Notes: generated from the sequence alone by a model not told the origin. A DNA stretch of 53,221 nucleotides from a bacterium (GCA_028724545.1 JAQYCU010000037.1:1-53221); one strand, 5' to 3'; numbered from the stretch's first letter, positions 8,363-17,660 are shown. Numbers and translations: made by a program.

Positions 8363-10081
8363 ATGAAAAGACTTAGTTTAAAAGTAATCATTCCACAGAT
8401 AATTTTAGCAGCTGTGTGTATCGCATCTGCCGTCTGGGGAATTATGTCAATGGATGACTTAAAGAAGGCGAGTATTGAACAGACACAGAATAATATTGAG
8501 GCAGTACAGTCGTTAGACAAATTATCTGCAGATTTTCAGGAAATGCAGAAACTGCTGCTGACACATTTTGTTGCTGCATCAGATGAGGTGGATAATGTCC
8601 GTAAGAAGATTGATGTTACAATTGCTGATGTAGAAAAGGAAAAGGCGACATACCAGAAATGGATGGTTGGCAAAAAAGAAAAAGAAATGTACAGCCAGTT
8701 TTCAGAAAATTATAAAAAGTTCTATAGCCTGTATATGGAATCATTGACCTGGAGCGAAAAAGAAGATAAAGGAAAAGCAATAGAGATTGCAAACTATGAT
8801 TTAACAGAAATCGAAACACAGATGGAAGAGGATGTAGACAATCTGATTGAGCTGCGTCAAAAAAGTTCCGATGCTTCTGTAAAAGAGCAGGAAGTAGCAT
8901 TTGACCAGAGTATCGCAATGAATTTTTCGTTAATTATCCTTTCTGTTATCATCAGTATGCTGGCAATCTGTTCATGCTATATGACGATTGTATCGCCAGT
9001 TAAGAAATCTACCCGTTCATTACGTGCGATTATTAAGAAAGTTGAAAATAACGAATGTGATTTAAGCGAGCGTGTGCCGGTTAAGACAAAGGATGAGATT
9101 GGTCAGCTGGTAAAGGGGATCAATGCTTTCCTGGATACATTGCAGAATGTTATTGGAGATATGTCGCGTGGTTCTAACAATCTGGAGAGTGCCATTGCAG
9201 GCGTGACAGAAAGTGTTACCAGCGTAAATTCAGCTTCTGGTGGTGTTTCTGAAGTAATGGAGCAGCTTGCTGCATCAATGGAAGAAGTATCAGCAACTAT
9301 TATTACAGTTGACCAGAGTGTGTCAGAAGTAGAAAAAACTGTCAGCAATTTTGCTGAAAACAGTGATTCTATTCTGAATTACTCACAGGAAATGCAGGAA
9401 AGAGCAGAAGGCCTTGAAAAGAATGCTGTTGAAAGCCAGAAAATTACCAGTGATATGGTAGGAGAAATTATTGAACAGTTAAAAGAGGCGATTGAACATA
9501 GTAAGAGCGTAGAGCAGATTGAAAGCCTGACAAATGAAATCTTATCGATTTCGAGCCAGACAAACCTTTTGGCGTTGAATGCGTCAATTGAGGCAGCCAG
9601 AGCAGGCGAAGCAGGAAAAGGTTTTGCCGTTGTTGCAGATGAAATCTGTCAGCTTGCTGACAGCAGCCGTGAAACGGCAAATAACATTCAGAAGATTAAT
9701 GAAACAGTAATTGCTGCCGTAAATGAACTGAGTGAAAGTTCTAATAGTATGGTAGATTACATTGACCAGAAAATACTTCCGGATTACAAGGGCTTCGTAG
9801 AGTCCGGTAAGAAATACAATCAGGATTCTATGTACATAAACCAGAGAATGAATGAATTTTCTGAGAAGGCAGACAGCATCAGCGCAGTAACACAGGAACT
9901 CTATAAGTCTATCGAAGAGATTACAAAAGTTATTGAAAGCAGTGCAATGAGTGTAGAAGATGCTGCAAAAGAAACGGTTGCCCTGACTGCTGAAATCCAG
10001 AAGATTCAGAAAGATATGGACATCAGTGAAGAGGTCGCACTTCAGATGAAAGACCAGTGTGAACGTTTTGAAAATGCGTAA
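8363..10081 (+). CDS. Methyl-accepting chemotaxis protein
   Basis: A 572-residue transmembrane chemoreceptor. TM1 is about residues 7-29, followed by a helical extracytoplasmic domain (30-185, four-helix-bundle type), TM2 about 187-210, HAMP 211-265 and the long signalling coiled coil. The hairpin tip that contacts CheA/CheW is conserved at about 395-430 ([20 protein letters not shown]). No C-terminal CheR-tethering pentapeptide is seen. AAGGAGAG precedes the ATG. It probably follows the GH26-like gene in one transcript, which hints at sugar sensing, but the ligand is unknown. Confidence 0.93.
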   Translation: MKRLSLKVIIPQIILAAVCIASAVWGIMSMDDLKKASIEQTQNNIEAVQSLDKLSADFQEMQKLLLTHFVAASDEVDNVRKKIDVTIADVEKEKATYQKWMVGKKEKEMYSQFSENYKKFYSLYMESLTWSEKEDKGKAIEIANYDLTEIETQMEEDVDNLIELRQKSSDASVKEQEVAFDQSIAMNFSLIILSVIISMLAICSCYMTIVSPVKKSTRSLRAIIKKVENNECDLSERVPVKTKDEIGQLVKGINAFLDTLQNVIGDMSRGSNNLESAIAGVTESVTSVNSASGGVSEVMEQLAASMEEVSATIITVDQSVSEVEKTVSNFAENSDSILNYSQEMQERAEGLEKNAVESQKITSDMVGEIIEQLKEAIEHSKSVEQIESLTNEILSISSQTNLLALNASIEAARAGEAGKGFAVVADEICQLADSSRETANNIQKINETVIAAVNELSESSNSMVDYIDQKILPDYKGFVESGKKYNQDSMYINQRMNEFSEKADSISAVTQELYKSIEEITKVIESSAMSVEDAAKETVALTAEIQKIQKDMDISEEVALQMKDQCERFENA

Positions 10082-10175
10082 CAGATAAGTTAAATATATC
10101 ATTGCATTTTCGAGAAATATATTATATGCTATATATGACTTGAAAGTTTTTGAACAATATTTTGGAACAGAAAAT

Positions 10176-10217
10176 GGGCGTTGCAATTATGAGAGCCGTA
10201 TTGTAATGCCCCTTTTT
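10176..10217 (+). terminator. Terminator after the chemoreceptor gene
   Basis: GGGCGTTGCAAT (10176-10187) pairs with ATTGTAATGCCC (10200-10211), 12 bp with two G-U pairs, then five T at 10213-10217. It ends only four bases before the ribosome binding site of the phosphate transporter, so it could also act as an attenuator of that gene. Confidence 0.7.
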
Positions 10218-10234
10218 GCGAAAGGAAATTAGTG

Positions 10235-11989
10235 ATGAGTATTTATAATGTAATTACGATGGTGGGCGGGCTTGCCTTGTTTTTATATGGAATGAACGTC
10301 ATGGGTGATGGCCTTGCCAAGATGTCCGGTGGAAAACTGGAAATGATTTTAGAGAAATTTACATCTTCAGCAATTCGTGCTGTTTTGCTTGGAGCAGCCG
10401 TGACGGCAGTGATTCAGTCTTCATCGGCAACGACGGTAATGGTGGTTGGTTTTGTTAATTCTGGCATTATGAAATTGACACAGGCAGTTGGTATCATAAT
10501 GGGTGCCAATATTGGAACCACAATTACTTCATGGATTTTGAGTCTGACAGGCATACAAAGTGACAATTTCTTGTTACAGTTGTTGAAACCGTCTACATTT
10601 GCACCGATTCTGGCTATGGTTGGTGTGGTTTGCCTGATGTTTTCAAAAAGCACTAAGAAAAAAGACGTCGGTACGATTCTGGCTGGCTTTTCCATCTTGA
10701 TGATAGGTATGGATACCATGAGTGGTGCCGTAAAGCCTTTGGCAGACGTAAAAGAATTTACAGACCTTTTTCTGATGTTTGAGAATCCGGTTGTAGGTGT
10801 TATCGTTGGTGCGATATTAACAGCAGTGATTCAGAGTTCGTCGGCATCTGTCGGTATTTTGCAGGCACTTTGCCTGACCGGCTCAGTATCCTATGCATCT
10901 GCTATTCCGATTATTATGGGACAGAATATCGGTACTTGTGTAACGGCACTGATTTCTGCCGTAGGTGCAAGCAAAAATGCAAAACGTGCTGCATGTGTCC
11001 ATTTTTATTTTAACTTAATCGGAACTGTGCTGTTTATGTGCGTTTTCTATCTGTTAAATGCCTTTTTGTCATTTGGATTTATGAATGATGCTGCAAACGT
11101 GGCAGGTATAGCTGTTGTGCATACATTATTTAACGTAGTGGCTACCATGACATTGCTTCCTGCTAAGAATCTGTTAGTAAAACTGGCAACACTTACTGTT
11201 CGTGATGATGAAACAGAAGAGGATGTTGTATTCAATCTGCTGGACGAGCGTTTTTTGGAGAAACCTGCATTTGCAGTAGCGCAGGCAAAGAAAACGGCTA
11301 TCGATATGGCACATAAGTCATTTGAAGCATTGGATATAGCGATTGGACTTTTGAAACATTATGACAAAGAAAAGGCTAAAACGGTTGCAGAATATGAAGA
11401 TTTAGTTGACCATTATGAAGATGAGCTTGGAACTTATCTGATGAAAATTGGAAATGCAGATTTGTCACAGAAGGATTCGCAGACAGTTTCGATGACACTT
11501 CATTGCATTGGCGATTTTGAAAGAATATCCGACCATGCGTATAATCTTATGGAAACGGCAAAAGAAGTGCATAGTAAAAAAGAAACTTTCTCAGACAAAG
11601 CAAAAGAAGAACTGGCTGTATATATTCAGGCAGTCAGAGAAATTGTTTCAATGACCTGTGAGGTGTTTGATACAGAAGATATTAATCTGGCAACAGAGAT
11701 TGAGCCGTTGGAAGAAGTTATCGACACGTTAAATGATGAAGTAAAGAAAAAGCATGTCAAAAGACTGCGTAAAGGAAAATGTACGATTGAACTTGGTTTC
11801 GTCCTTTCTGATATTACAACAAACTTTGAACGAATCGCAGACCATTGCTCGAATATTGCAGTGTGTATGATTCAGACAAAAGAAGATGGCTTTGAAACAC
11901 ACGAATATCTAGATAAATTAAAAGAGGATGATAATCCGGAATTTATTGCAAAATATCGTGAATATCGTAAGAAATACAAATTACCGTAA
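10235..11989 (+). CDS. Na+/phosphate symporter with C-terminal PhoU-like domain
   Basis: A 584-residue membrane protein of the Na/Pi-cotransporter II family (NptA/YjbB-like). Two inverted repeats of the transport domain each contain QSSSAT or QSSSAS (about residues 66 and 197), the signature of the family, followed by a cytosolic helical tail of about 240 residues resembling PhoU. ATG at 10235 is preferred to GTG at 10232 for its 8-nt spacing from AAAGGA. It is followed by a PhoB/PhoR-like pair, which fits phosphate homeostasis. Confidence 0.9.
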   Translation: MSIYNVITMVGGLALFLYGMNVMGDGLAKMSGGKLEMILEKFTSSAIRAVLLGAAVTAVIQSSSATTVMVVGFVNSGIMKLTQAVGIIMGANIGTTITSWILSLTGIQSDNFLLQLLKPSTFAPILAMVGVVCLMFSKSTKKKDVGTILAGFSILMIGMDTMSGAVKPLADVKEFTDLFLMFENPVVGVIVGAILTAVIQSSSASVGILQALCLTGSVSYASAIPIIMGQNIGTCVTALISAVGASKNAKRAACVHFYFNLIGTVLFMCVFYLLNAFLSFGFMNDAANVAGIAVVHTLFNVVATMTLLPAKNLLVKLATLTVRDDETEEDVVFNLLDERFLEKPAFAVAQAKKTAIDMAHKSFEALDIAIGLLKHYDKEKAKTVAEYEDLVDHYEDELGTYLMKIGNADLSQKDSQTVSMTLHCIGDFERISDHAYNLMETAKEVHSKKETFSDKAKEELAVYIQAVREIVSMTCEVFDTEDINLATEIEPLEEVIDTLNDEVKKKHVKRLRKGKCTIELGFVLSDITTNFERIADHCSNIAVCMIQTKEDGFETHEYLDKLKEDDNPEFIAKYREYRKKYKLP

Positions 11990-12094
11990 AAAGCAGAAAA
12001 GATTTATTTGTCTGTATTTTTTGCAGAAAAATGAACATTGTCAATTTGCCACCGGTACAACCGGATGAGTGAAACTGGCAGAATGGAGTAAAGT

Positions 12095-12766
12095 ATGGCA
12101 CTTGTATATATTGTGGAAGATGATATGAATATCCGTGAAATCGAAGGCTTTTCTTTGAAAAATGCCGGATATCATGTGGAAGAGTTCGGGTGTGCGAAGG
12201 ATTTTTGGGAAAGAGTCAATCAGAAAATGCCAGACATTATCCTGATGGATGTTATGCTTCCGGATGAAGACGGTCTTACAACAGTTGGAAAGTTAAGACA
12301 GCGTTCCGATACCAGACGAATCCCTGTTATCATGGTAACGGCAAAAACTTCAGAGATTGACCGTGTGAAAGGACTGGATATCGGTGCTGATGACTATCTG
12401 GTAAAGCCATTTGGTGTGATGGAATTGATTTCCCGTGTGAAAGCATTGTTGCGTCGGACAATGAATTTGAATGACAGCAAGACATATTCTCTGGGCGAAA
12501 TCCAAATGGATGATGAAAAAAGAGAAGTTACAGTTGCAGAAGAAAAAGTGGATTTGACATTTAAGGAATACGAATTGCTAAAATACTTTATGAATAATGT
12601 TGGCATTGTTTTAAAAAGGGAAGATATTATGGTGCGCATCTGGGGAACGGATTACGAAGGAGAATCCCGTACGCTGGATATGCATATCAAAACATTGCGT
12701 CGCAAACTGGGAGAGTCAGGAAGCAGAATAAAAACAATCCGGAATGTAGGATATCGAATGGAATAA
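12095..12766 (+). CDS. OmpR/PhoB-family response regulator
   Basis: A 223-residue response regulator: receiver domain (residues 2-118, acidic pair D9-D10, phosphoacceptor D52 in LMDVMLPDEDG, conserved VTAKT) and a C-terminal winged-helix DNA-binding domain (about 127-222). It lies 105 nt after the Na/Pi symporter and 94 nt before its likely kinase partner, so phosphate is a plausible signal, although the name PhoB/PhoP is inferred from context. A stem-loop separates it from the kinase gene. Confidence 0.9.
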   Translation: MALVYIVEDDMNIREIEGFSLKNAGYHVEEFGCAKDFWERVNQKMPDIILMDVMLPDEDGLTTVGKLRQRSDTRRIPVIMVTAKTSEIDRVKGLDIGADDYLVKPFGVMELISRVKALLRRTMNLNDSKTYSLGEIQMDDEKREVTVAEEKVDLTFKEYELLKYFMNNVGIVLKREDIMVRIWGTDYEGESRTLDMHIKTLRRKLGESGSRIKTIRNVGYRME

Positions 12767-12775
12767 AAAGTGATT

Positions 12776-12815
12776 CATCTGTTGTAGTCGGCTATTGTAC
12801 TGCAACAGATGTTTT
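12776..12815 (+). terminator. Stem-loop between regulator and kinase genes
   Basis: CATCTGTTGTAG (12776-12787) pairs with CTGCAACAGATG (12800-12811), 12 bp with one G-U, followed by TTTTATT. It probably acts as a partial terminator that lowers kinase relative to regulator synthesis. Confidence 0.55.
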
Positions 12816-12860
12816 ATTGTGCAAAAGGATGACATTGTACTGTATCAGAAAGGAAGGAAA

Positions 12861-14210
12861 ATGAAGAAGAAAATTAATATTTATTTTGTGGTAATTGCAG
12901 TAATAGCGATTCTGGCTTCTGTCGTTTTATCGAACCTTGTCAGTTACACATTATTGCAAAAAGAGGTCTATGATGATTTGTCAGCATGTGCATATGCACT
13001 GGCTGCAACAGACAGTTTTGACAATCCGGACAATATTACTTATCATCAAAAGAGTGGAACATATCGCATTACCCTGGTAGATAAAGAGGGCAAAGTGCGT
13101 TACGATTCCAGCGTTGATATTACCAAAATGGACAGTCATCTCGACAGGGATGAAATTTCGTCTGCACGCAGCAAGGGAACCGGACAGGCGATTCGCCATT
13201 CTGACACACTCAAGAGAGATAATTATTATTTTGCACTTTTGTTAGATAATGGATGTGTGCTTCGTGTGGCAAAGGAAGCGAGCAGTATTGCCAATATTTT
13301 TATTTCGTCGATTCCGTATCTTGCAGCAATTATTATACTGCTAATGCTGGCCAGCGTGATTTTTTCCCATATTCTGACGAGGAGCATCGTTTATCCGATT
13401 GAGCAGATGGCAGAAAATATTAATTATATTGATACCAGTGATGTATATCGTGAATTACGTCCGTTTGTGCAAATGATTAAAGAGCAGCATGAAAATATTA
13501 TTAAAAATGCAGATATGCGACAGGAATTTTCGGCGAATGTTTCCCATGAATTAAAAACGCCATTAACGGCAATTTCCGGCTATGCAGAAATTATCGAAAA
13601 TGGAATGGCAACCGAAAAGGATACGATTCGTTTTGCAGGAGAAATTCATCAGAATGCCAATCGTCTGCTGGGGCTGATTAACGATACCATTCGTTTGTCA
13701 GAACTGGATGTTTCCAGTATGGAGGTGCAGAGAGAGCCGTTGGATTTATACGCGTTGGCAGAAGGTTGTGTCAATACACTGGAAGTAAAGGCCGATAAGA
13801 TGAATGTGTCATTGCAGATTGTTGGAGAAAAATGTATGATAAATGCCAACAAAGAAATGATGTATGAATTGATATACAATCTTTGTGACAATGCCATTCG
13901 CTATAATAATAAAGACGGCAGGGTAATGGTACTGATAGGGGAAAACCAGGATGGCAATAAGTACGTTGAAGTAAAAGATACGGGAATTGGCATTCCGAAG
14001 GAACATCAGGAACGGATTTTTGAACGTTTCTACAGGGTAGACAAAAGCCGTTCTAAAGAAACCGGTGGAACCGGACTGGGACTGGCTATTGTGAAACATA
14101 TTGTAGCGCAAAACCATGCTATTCTCAGGTTAGAAAGCGAAGAGGGAAGAGGAACAACGATAGTTGTTACATTCCCGTTGGATATGAAGATAGAAGAGTA
14201 CGACCAGTAA
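12861..14210 (+). CDS. Sensor histidine kinase (PhoR-like)
   Basis: A 449-residue membrane kinase: TM1 about 6-28, extracytoplasmic sensor of about 120 residues, TM2 about 151-171, a linker, then DHp with H229 in SHELKTP, and the ATPase domain with N box (NLCDNAIRYN), G1 (DTGIGIP), F box and G2 (GGTGLGL). The upstream in-frame start at 12795 is rejected because AAGGAAGG stands just before 12861 and the shorter form begins with KKK and TM1. It most likely phosphorylates the regulator encoded upstream. Confidence 0.92.
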   Translation: MKKKINIYFVVIAVIAILASVVLSNLVSYTLLQKEVYDDLSACAYALAATDSFDNPDNITYHQKSGTYRITLVDKEGKVRYDSSVDITKMDSHLDRDEISSARSKGTGQAIRHSDTLKRDNYYFALLLDNGCVLRVAKEASSIANIFISSIPYLAAIIILLMLASVIFSHILTRSIVYPIEQMAENINYIDTSDVYRELRPFVQMIKEQHENIIKNADMRQEFSANVSHELKTPLTAISGYAEIIENGMATEKDTIRFAGEIHQNANRLLGLINDTIRLSELDVSSMEVQREPLDLYALAEGCVNTLEVKADKMNVSLQIVGEKCMINANKEMMYELIYNLCDNAIRYNNKDGRVMVLIGENQDGNKYVEVKDTGIGIPKEHQERIFERFYRVDKSRSKETGGTGLGLAIVKHIVAQNHAILRLESEEGRGTTIVVTFPLDMKIEEYDQ

Positions 14211-14308
14211 TGCAAAAAATCTTATAGCAGGCAATAGTGAAAAATAATAGTAACGGATCATGTGGAGAAATAATAATGACAGACAAAATGACAGCAGGAG
14301 GAATTAGT

Positions 14309-15511
14309 ATGAGTTGTGCAATTGTAACATTAAAAAAGGGGGAAGGAAGAACCGTAAAAAGTGGAGGTATGTGGATTTTTGACAACGAGATTGCCTCGAT
14401 TATGGGCAGTTTTGAAGATGGCGATATTGTAATCGTGCATGATTTTGACGGTTATCCGATGGGAAAAGGTTATATCAACCGGAAGTCTAAAATCAGGATT
14501 CGTCTGCTGACACGGGATGCCGGACAGGAAATAGACAAAACTTTTTGGAAAATGCGTCTGCAGAATGCGTGGGAATACCGGAAAAAAACAGTAGATACCG
14601 GAAGCTGCCGTATCGTATTTGGAGAGGCTGATTTTTTGCCGGGACTTGTAATTGATAAATTTTCTGATGTTTTGGTTGTACAGTCGCTTGCATTGGGAAT
14701 CGACCGTTTTAAAGAAGAAATCGTTGCACTTCTAAAAGAAATTCTCAAGGAAGATGGAATTACTATCCGGGGCGTATATGAAAGAAGTGATGCGAAAGTA
14801 CGCAAAAAGGAAGGATTGGAGTGCAGAAAGGGATTTATCGGCGAAGAGTTTGATACGGATGTCATTATAGAAGAAAATGGGGTTAAATATTATGTTGATG
14901 TGAAAGAGGGACAAAAAACAGGATTTTTCTTAGACCAGAAATATAACAGAAATGCAATTCGTAAACTTTGTAAGGGAGCAAAAGTGCTGGACTGCTTTAC
15001 GCATACCGGTTCCTTCGCCTTAAATGCCGGACAGGCCGGTGCAGCAAGCGTCTTAGGGTTAGATGCTTCAGAACTTGGGGTAGAACAGGCACGCAGAAAT
15101 GCAGAATTAAATCAGTTGTCAGATGTTGTGAAATTTGAATGTGCTGATGTTTTTGAAAAATTGCCGGAGCTGGAGGAAAAAGGCGAGAAGTTTGATGTTA
15201 TTATACTGGACCCACCTGCATTTACAAAATCACGTAATTCCGTAAAAAATGCAGTAAAAGGATACCGTGAGATTAATCTCCGGGCAATGAAACTGCTGAA
15301 AGATGGTGGTTTTTTGGCAACGTGTTCCTGCTCGCATTTTATGACATATGAGCTTTTTACAAAGACAATCGGACAGGCTGCTGCAAATGTACACAAAAGA
15401 TTACGTCAGGTCGAGTTCCGGACGCAGGCACCGGACCATCCGATTTTGTGGGCTGCCAATGAGTCATATTATCTGAAATTCTATATCTTCCAGGTTGTGG
15501 ATGAGAAGTAA
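14309..15511 (+). CDS. Class I SAM-dependent rRNA (cytosine-C5) methyltransferase, RlmI-like
   Basis: A 400-residue protein with an N-terminal PUA domain (about 1-75, starting VTLKKGEGRTVKSGG), a central EEHEE-like region, and a Rossmann methyltransferase domain. SAM motif I is DCFTHTGSFALNAG and the catalytic loop is LDPPAFTKSR. This architecture is that of RlmI (23S m5C1962), with YwbD-like proteins in Firmicutes; the exact target nucleotide is inferred. Start 14309 is chosen for AGGAGG at 14297-14302. Confidence 0.85.
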   Translation: MSCAIVTLKKGEGRTVKSGGMWIFDNEIASIMGSFEDGDIVIVHDFDGYPMGKGYINRKSKIRIRLLTRDAGQEIDKTFWKMRLQNAWEYRKKTVDTGSCRIVFGEADFLPGLVIDKFSDVLVVQSLALGIDRFKEEIVALLKEILKEDGITIRGVYERSDAKVRKKEGLECRKGFIGEEFDTDVIIEENGVKYYVDVKEGQKTGFFLDQKYNRNAIRKLCKGAKVLDCFTHTGSFALNAGQAGAASVLGLDASELGVEQARRNAELNQLSDVVKFECADVFEKLPELEEKGEKFDVIILDPPAFTKSRNSVKNAVKGYREINLRAMKLLKDGGFLATCSCSHFMTYELFTKTIGQAAANVHKRLRQVEFRTQAPDHPILWAANESYYLKFYIFQVVDEK

Positions 15512-15595
15512 GAAATGATAAGCAGGGAACGATACGTGCTAATTATGAAAACAGGGTGCGATTTAGCATAGTAATGAAAATTTAGAGGTGTTAAT

Positions 15596-15964
15596 TTGAG
15601 TATAAAGGATACTGCAAAAAAACTGAAGAGAGAAGTACCGGCTGTATTTATTGCATTGAAGAGAAAAGATACTCCCGTAATAGCCAAACTATTTGCGGGA
15701 ATTACAGTTGGATATGCATTATCACCGATTGACTTTATACCAGATTTTATTCCGGTTCTCGGTTACCTGGATGATGTGATTCTGTTGCCCTTGCTGGTGG
15801 CTTTGACGGTTAAACTTATTCCAAATGCCATTTGGGAGCAAAGCAAACTGGAGGCAGAGGGATTGTGGGCGGATGGAAAGCCTAAAAGGTGGTATTATTC
15901 AATTCCGATTATTTTCGTCTGGCTGCTGATTATCTGGCTGCTTGTAAAGGCAATCTGGCTGTGA
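15596..15964 (+). CDS. DUF1232 (YkvA-like) membrane protein, TTG start
   Basis: A 122-residue protein with the DUF1232 core ALSPIDFIPDFIPVLGYLDD (residues 41-60), flanked by hydrophobic stretches and a C-terminal membrane helix (about 101-120). No ATG in frame gives a full domain; TTG at 15596 has AGAGGTG at 15584-15590. Function of the family is unknown. It is the last gene before the terminator at 16000. Confidence 0.8.
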   Translation: MSIKDTAKKLKREVPAVFIALKRKDTPVIAKLFAGITVGYALSPIDFIPDFIPVLGYLDDVILLPLLVALTVKLIPNAIWEQSKLEAEGLWADGKPKRWYYSIPIIFVWLLIIWLLVKAIWL

Positions 15965-15999
15965 ATTTCTAGTTTGTAAAAATGGAATATAGAAACAAA

Positions 16000-16038
16000 A
16001 GAGTTTCTGGCGTGATACTATCACCGGAAACTCTTTTT
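16000..16038 (+). terminator. Bidirectional terminator between DUF1232 gene and aroF
   Basis: AGAGTTTC-TGG-CGTGAT pairs with ATCA-CCG-GAAACTCT around 16000-16034 (one bulge), followed by five T on the plus strand and an A-run upstream (CAAAAG) that gives T on the minus strand. It lies between convergent genes. Confidence 0.75.
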
Positions 16039-16096
16039 CATTTACTTTTTATTTATTTTACTTCGACTCCTGATAAAAAGTCATATTTTTTCTTTT

Positions 16097-17131
16097 CTAT
16101 AATTTTTCTGCAATATCGTAAATTAATTTTTCACTTTCTGCCCAGCCAAGACAAGGGTCTGTGATAGATTTACCATAAGTATGTTCACTGACTTTCTGAT
16201 TTCCTGGTTCAATGTAACTTTCCACCATAACACCTTTCACCAGATTTCGGATATCTTCTGATACATTACGGCTGTGCATCACTTCGGACACAATACGTGG
16301 CTGCTCATAATAGCATTTATTAGAATTGGCATGGTTTGCATCTACGATGCAGGCCGGATTCTTTAGATTTAATTTCTGGTACATATCGAGCAGACGGCGC
16401 AAATCTTCATAATGGTAATTAGGAAGTGACTGGTCATGCTTATTGACAGCTCCACGCAGAATAGTATGTGTTAAAGGATTTCCGTCTGTTTTTACTTCCC
16501 ATCCACGATACATAAAGGTATGCTGGCCCTGTGCGGCAATGCAGGAATTTAACATAATGCTTAATGTGCCACTGGTAGGGTTTTTCATACCACAAGGAAT
16601 ATCAATACCACTGATTGTCAGACGGTGCTGCTGGTTTTCTACAGAACGGGCACCTACGGCAACATAAGATAAAATGTCGGATACATAAGGCCAGTTTTCC
16701 GGATACAGCATTTCATCTGCTGCAAACAGATGCGTTTCTTTGATGGCACGAAGATGCATCTTACGCATGGCAATCAGGCCTTCCAGAAGGTCGGGGGCCT
16801 TTTCCGGGTCCGGCTGATGTACAATGCCTTTATAGCCTTCTCCGGTAGTTCTTGGTTTGTTTGTATAAATACGTGGAATGATAATAATTTTATCTTCTAC
16901 TTTTTCCTGCACCTTAGCAAGACGGTTGATATAATCACATACAGAATCTTCGTTATCTGCAGAGCAAGGTCCGATGATGACTAAAAATTTATCAGATTCA
17001 CCGGTAAAGACTTTTTTGATTTCCAAATCTCTCTGTTCTTTTAATTTTTTGTGTGCTTCCGGTAAAGGATATTCCGTAAGCAGTTCTTCCGGTGACATTA
17101 CTTCTTTTACATAAGTTACGCCCATTTTCAT
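16097..17131 (-). CDS. aroF: 3-deoxy-7-phosphoheptulonate (DAHP) synthase, class I
   Basis: A 344-residue type I DAHP synthase (AroF/G/H group) that condenses phosphoenolpyruvate with erythrose-4-phosphate, the first step of aromatic amino acid synthesis. Visible motifs: LVIIGPCSADN, PRIYTNKPRTTGEGYKG, GARSVENQQHR, GMKNPTSG, and VDANHANSNK with metal ligands. The length matches the short E. coli-like isozymes and there is no chorismate mutase fusion. GGAGGA precedes the ATG. It is monocistronic with its own promoter at 17209-17237. Which aromatic amino acid inhibits it cannot be read, so the aroF/G/H letter is nominal. Confidence 0.93.
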   Translation of the reverse strand: MKMGVTYVKEVMSPEELLTEYPLPEAHKKLKEQRDLEIKKVFTGESDKFLVIIGPCSADNEDSVCDYINRLAKVQEKVEDKIIIIPRIYTNKPRTTGEGYKGIVHQPDPEKAPDLLEGLIAMRKMHLRAIKETHLFAADEMLYPENWPYVSDILSYVAVGARSVENQQHRLTISGIDIPCGMKNPTSGTLSIMLNSCIAAQGQHTFMYRGWEVKTDGNPLTHTILRGAVNKHDQSLPNYHYEDLRRLLDMYQKLNLKNPACIVDANHANSNKCYYEQPRIVSEVMHSRNVSEDIRNLVKGVMVESYIEPGNQKVSEHTYGKSITDPCLGWAESEKLIYDIAEKL

Positions 17132-17208
17132 TTTCCTCCGTTACTTTATTGCTTCTATTTTTGTACGATAAATGAACCTGTATTGGCTAAAAAACCATAC
17201 AGCACCTT

Positions 17209-17237
17209 ATTTTATGCCATCTGTGCAAATTCGTCAA
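17209..17237 (-). promoter_or_regulatory. SigA-type promoter of aroF
   Basis: Minus strand TTGACG (17232-17237), 17-bp spacer, TAAAAT (17209-17214), both one mismatch from consensus. The leader is about 70 nt; no tryptophan- or tyrosine-rich leader peptide or T-box was recognised in it. Confidence 0.65.
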
Positions 17238-17373
17238 GTAATTCATATGTGAATCATTTTCGCTGTACCCTTTTTAAGGGGCATATGATACATCAAGTTA
17301 ATGGTCAGATATATTGAAAAATTGCCAAAATGTGAAAATTATCGTCTGTTTGATAGCACCACGAACTGAATTG

Positions 17374-17520
17374 CCTGGCAGCATAGGATACCCTGCCTGT
17401 CGAAGGGTGCTTACAAACTCGCCAGTACTTGTATCCTGCTTTTTAGGATACTATGTACTGCTGCGTAGTTTGCGCAGCGAGAGCGTGCCCTTGACAGGCA
17501 GGGTATCCTATGCTGCCAGG
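17374..17520. repeat. 147-bp imperfect palindrome (MITE-like or structured RNA element)
   Basis: Arms 17374-17401 and 17493-17520 are a perfect 28-bp inverted repeat beginning CCTGGCAGCATAGG. After one bulged base the stem continues for eight more pairs (17403-17410 with 17485-17492, two G-U). Inside are two smaller hairpins: CAGTAC...GTACTG with an inner TATCCT/AGGATA stem (17423-17460), and CTGCG/CGCAG (17461-17477). Overall a three-way, cloverleaf-like fold. It is more GC-rich than the AT-rich flanks, no target duplication is evident, and it lies between the divergent aroF and nifJ promoters. Identity unknown. Confidence 0.8.
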
Positions 17521-17586
17521 TACACTACCTTTATCACAGTTTCCACAAGACATTTTATGTAAAAATAAACAACCGGTATGTAAAAT

Positions 17587-17606
17587 TTTTGTAAACACTT
17601 ACAAAA
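17587..17606. promoter_or_regulatory. Operator-like palindrome upstream of nifJ promoter
   Basis: Perfect palindrome TTTTGTAA-ACAC-TTACAAAA about 25 bp upstream of the nifJ -35. A degenerate second copy (TTTGTAAGTGCTAAAAT, 17644-17660) lies across the spacer and -10. It resembles but does not match the Rex redox operator (TTGTTAA-N4-TTAACAA), so the cognate regulator is not identified. Confidence 0.5.
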
Positions 17607-17631
17607 CTCGACAAAAATCCTGCCTCTTTTC

Positions 17632-17660
17632 TTTACATTTTTCTTTGTAAGTGCTAAAAT
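17632..17660 (+). promoter_or_regulatory. Promoter of nifJ
   Basis: TTTACA (17632-17637), 17-bp spacer ending in TGC (extended -10), TAAAAT (17655-17660). Predicted start near 17667 gives a leader of about 30 nt ending in AAGGAGG. Confidence 0.75.

Noticed and set aside
15982-16164. 60-codon frame after the DUF1232 gene
   Set aside because: Runs across a terminator hairpin into the convergent aroF gene; low complexity.
17132-17208. T-box or peptide attenuator before aroF
   Set aside because: The leader of about 70 nt is too short for a T-box and has no aromatic-rich leader ORF.
17314-17562. 82-codon reading frame through the palindrome upstream of nifJ
   Set aside because: No ribosome binding site, its composition follows the inverted repeat, and it has no protein-like pattern.
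17587-17606. Assignment of the nifJ palindrome as a Rex site
   Set aside because: It is two bases shorter than and differs from TTGTTAA-N4-TTAACAA; reported only as an unassigned operator.
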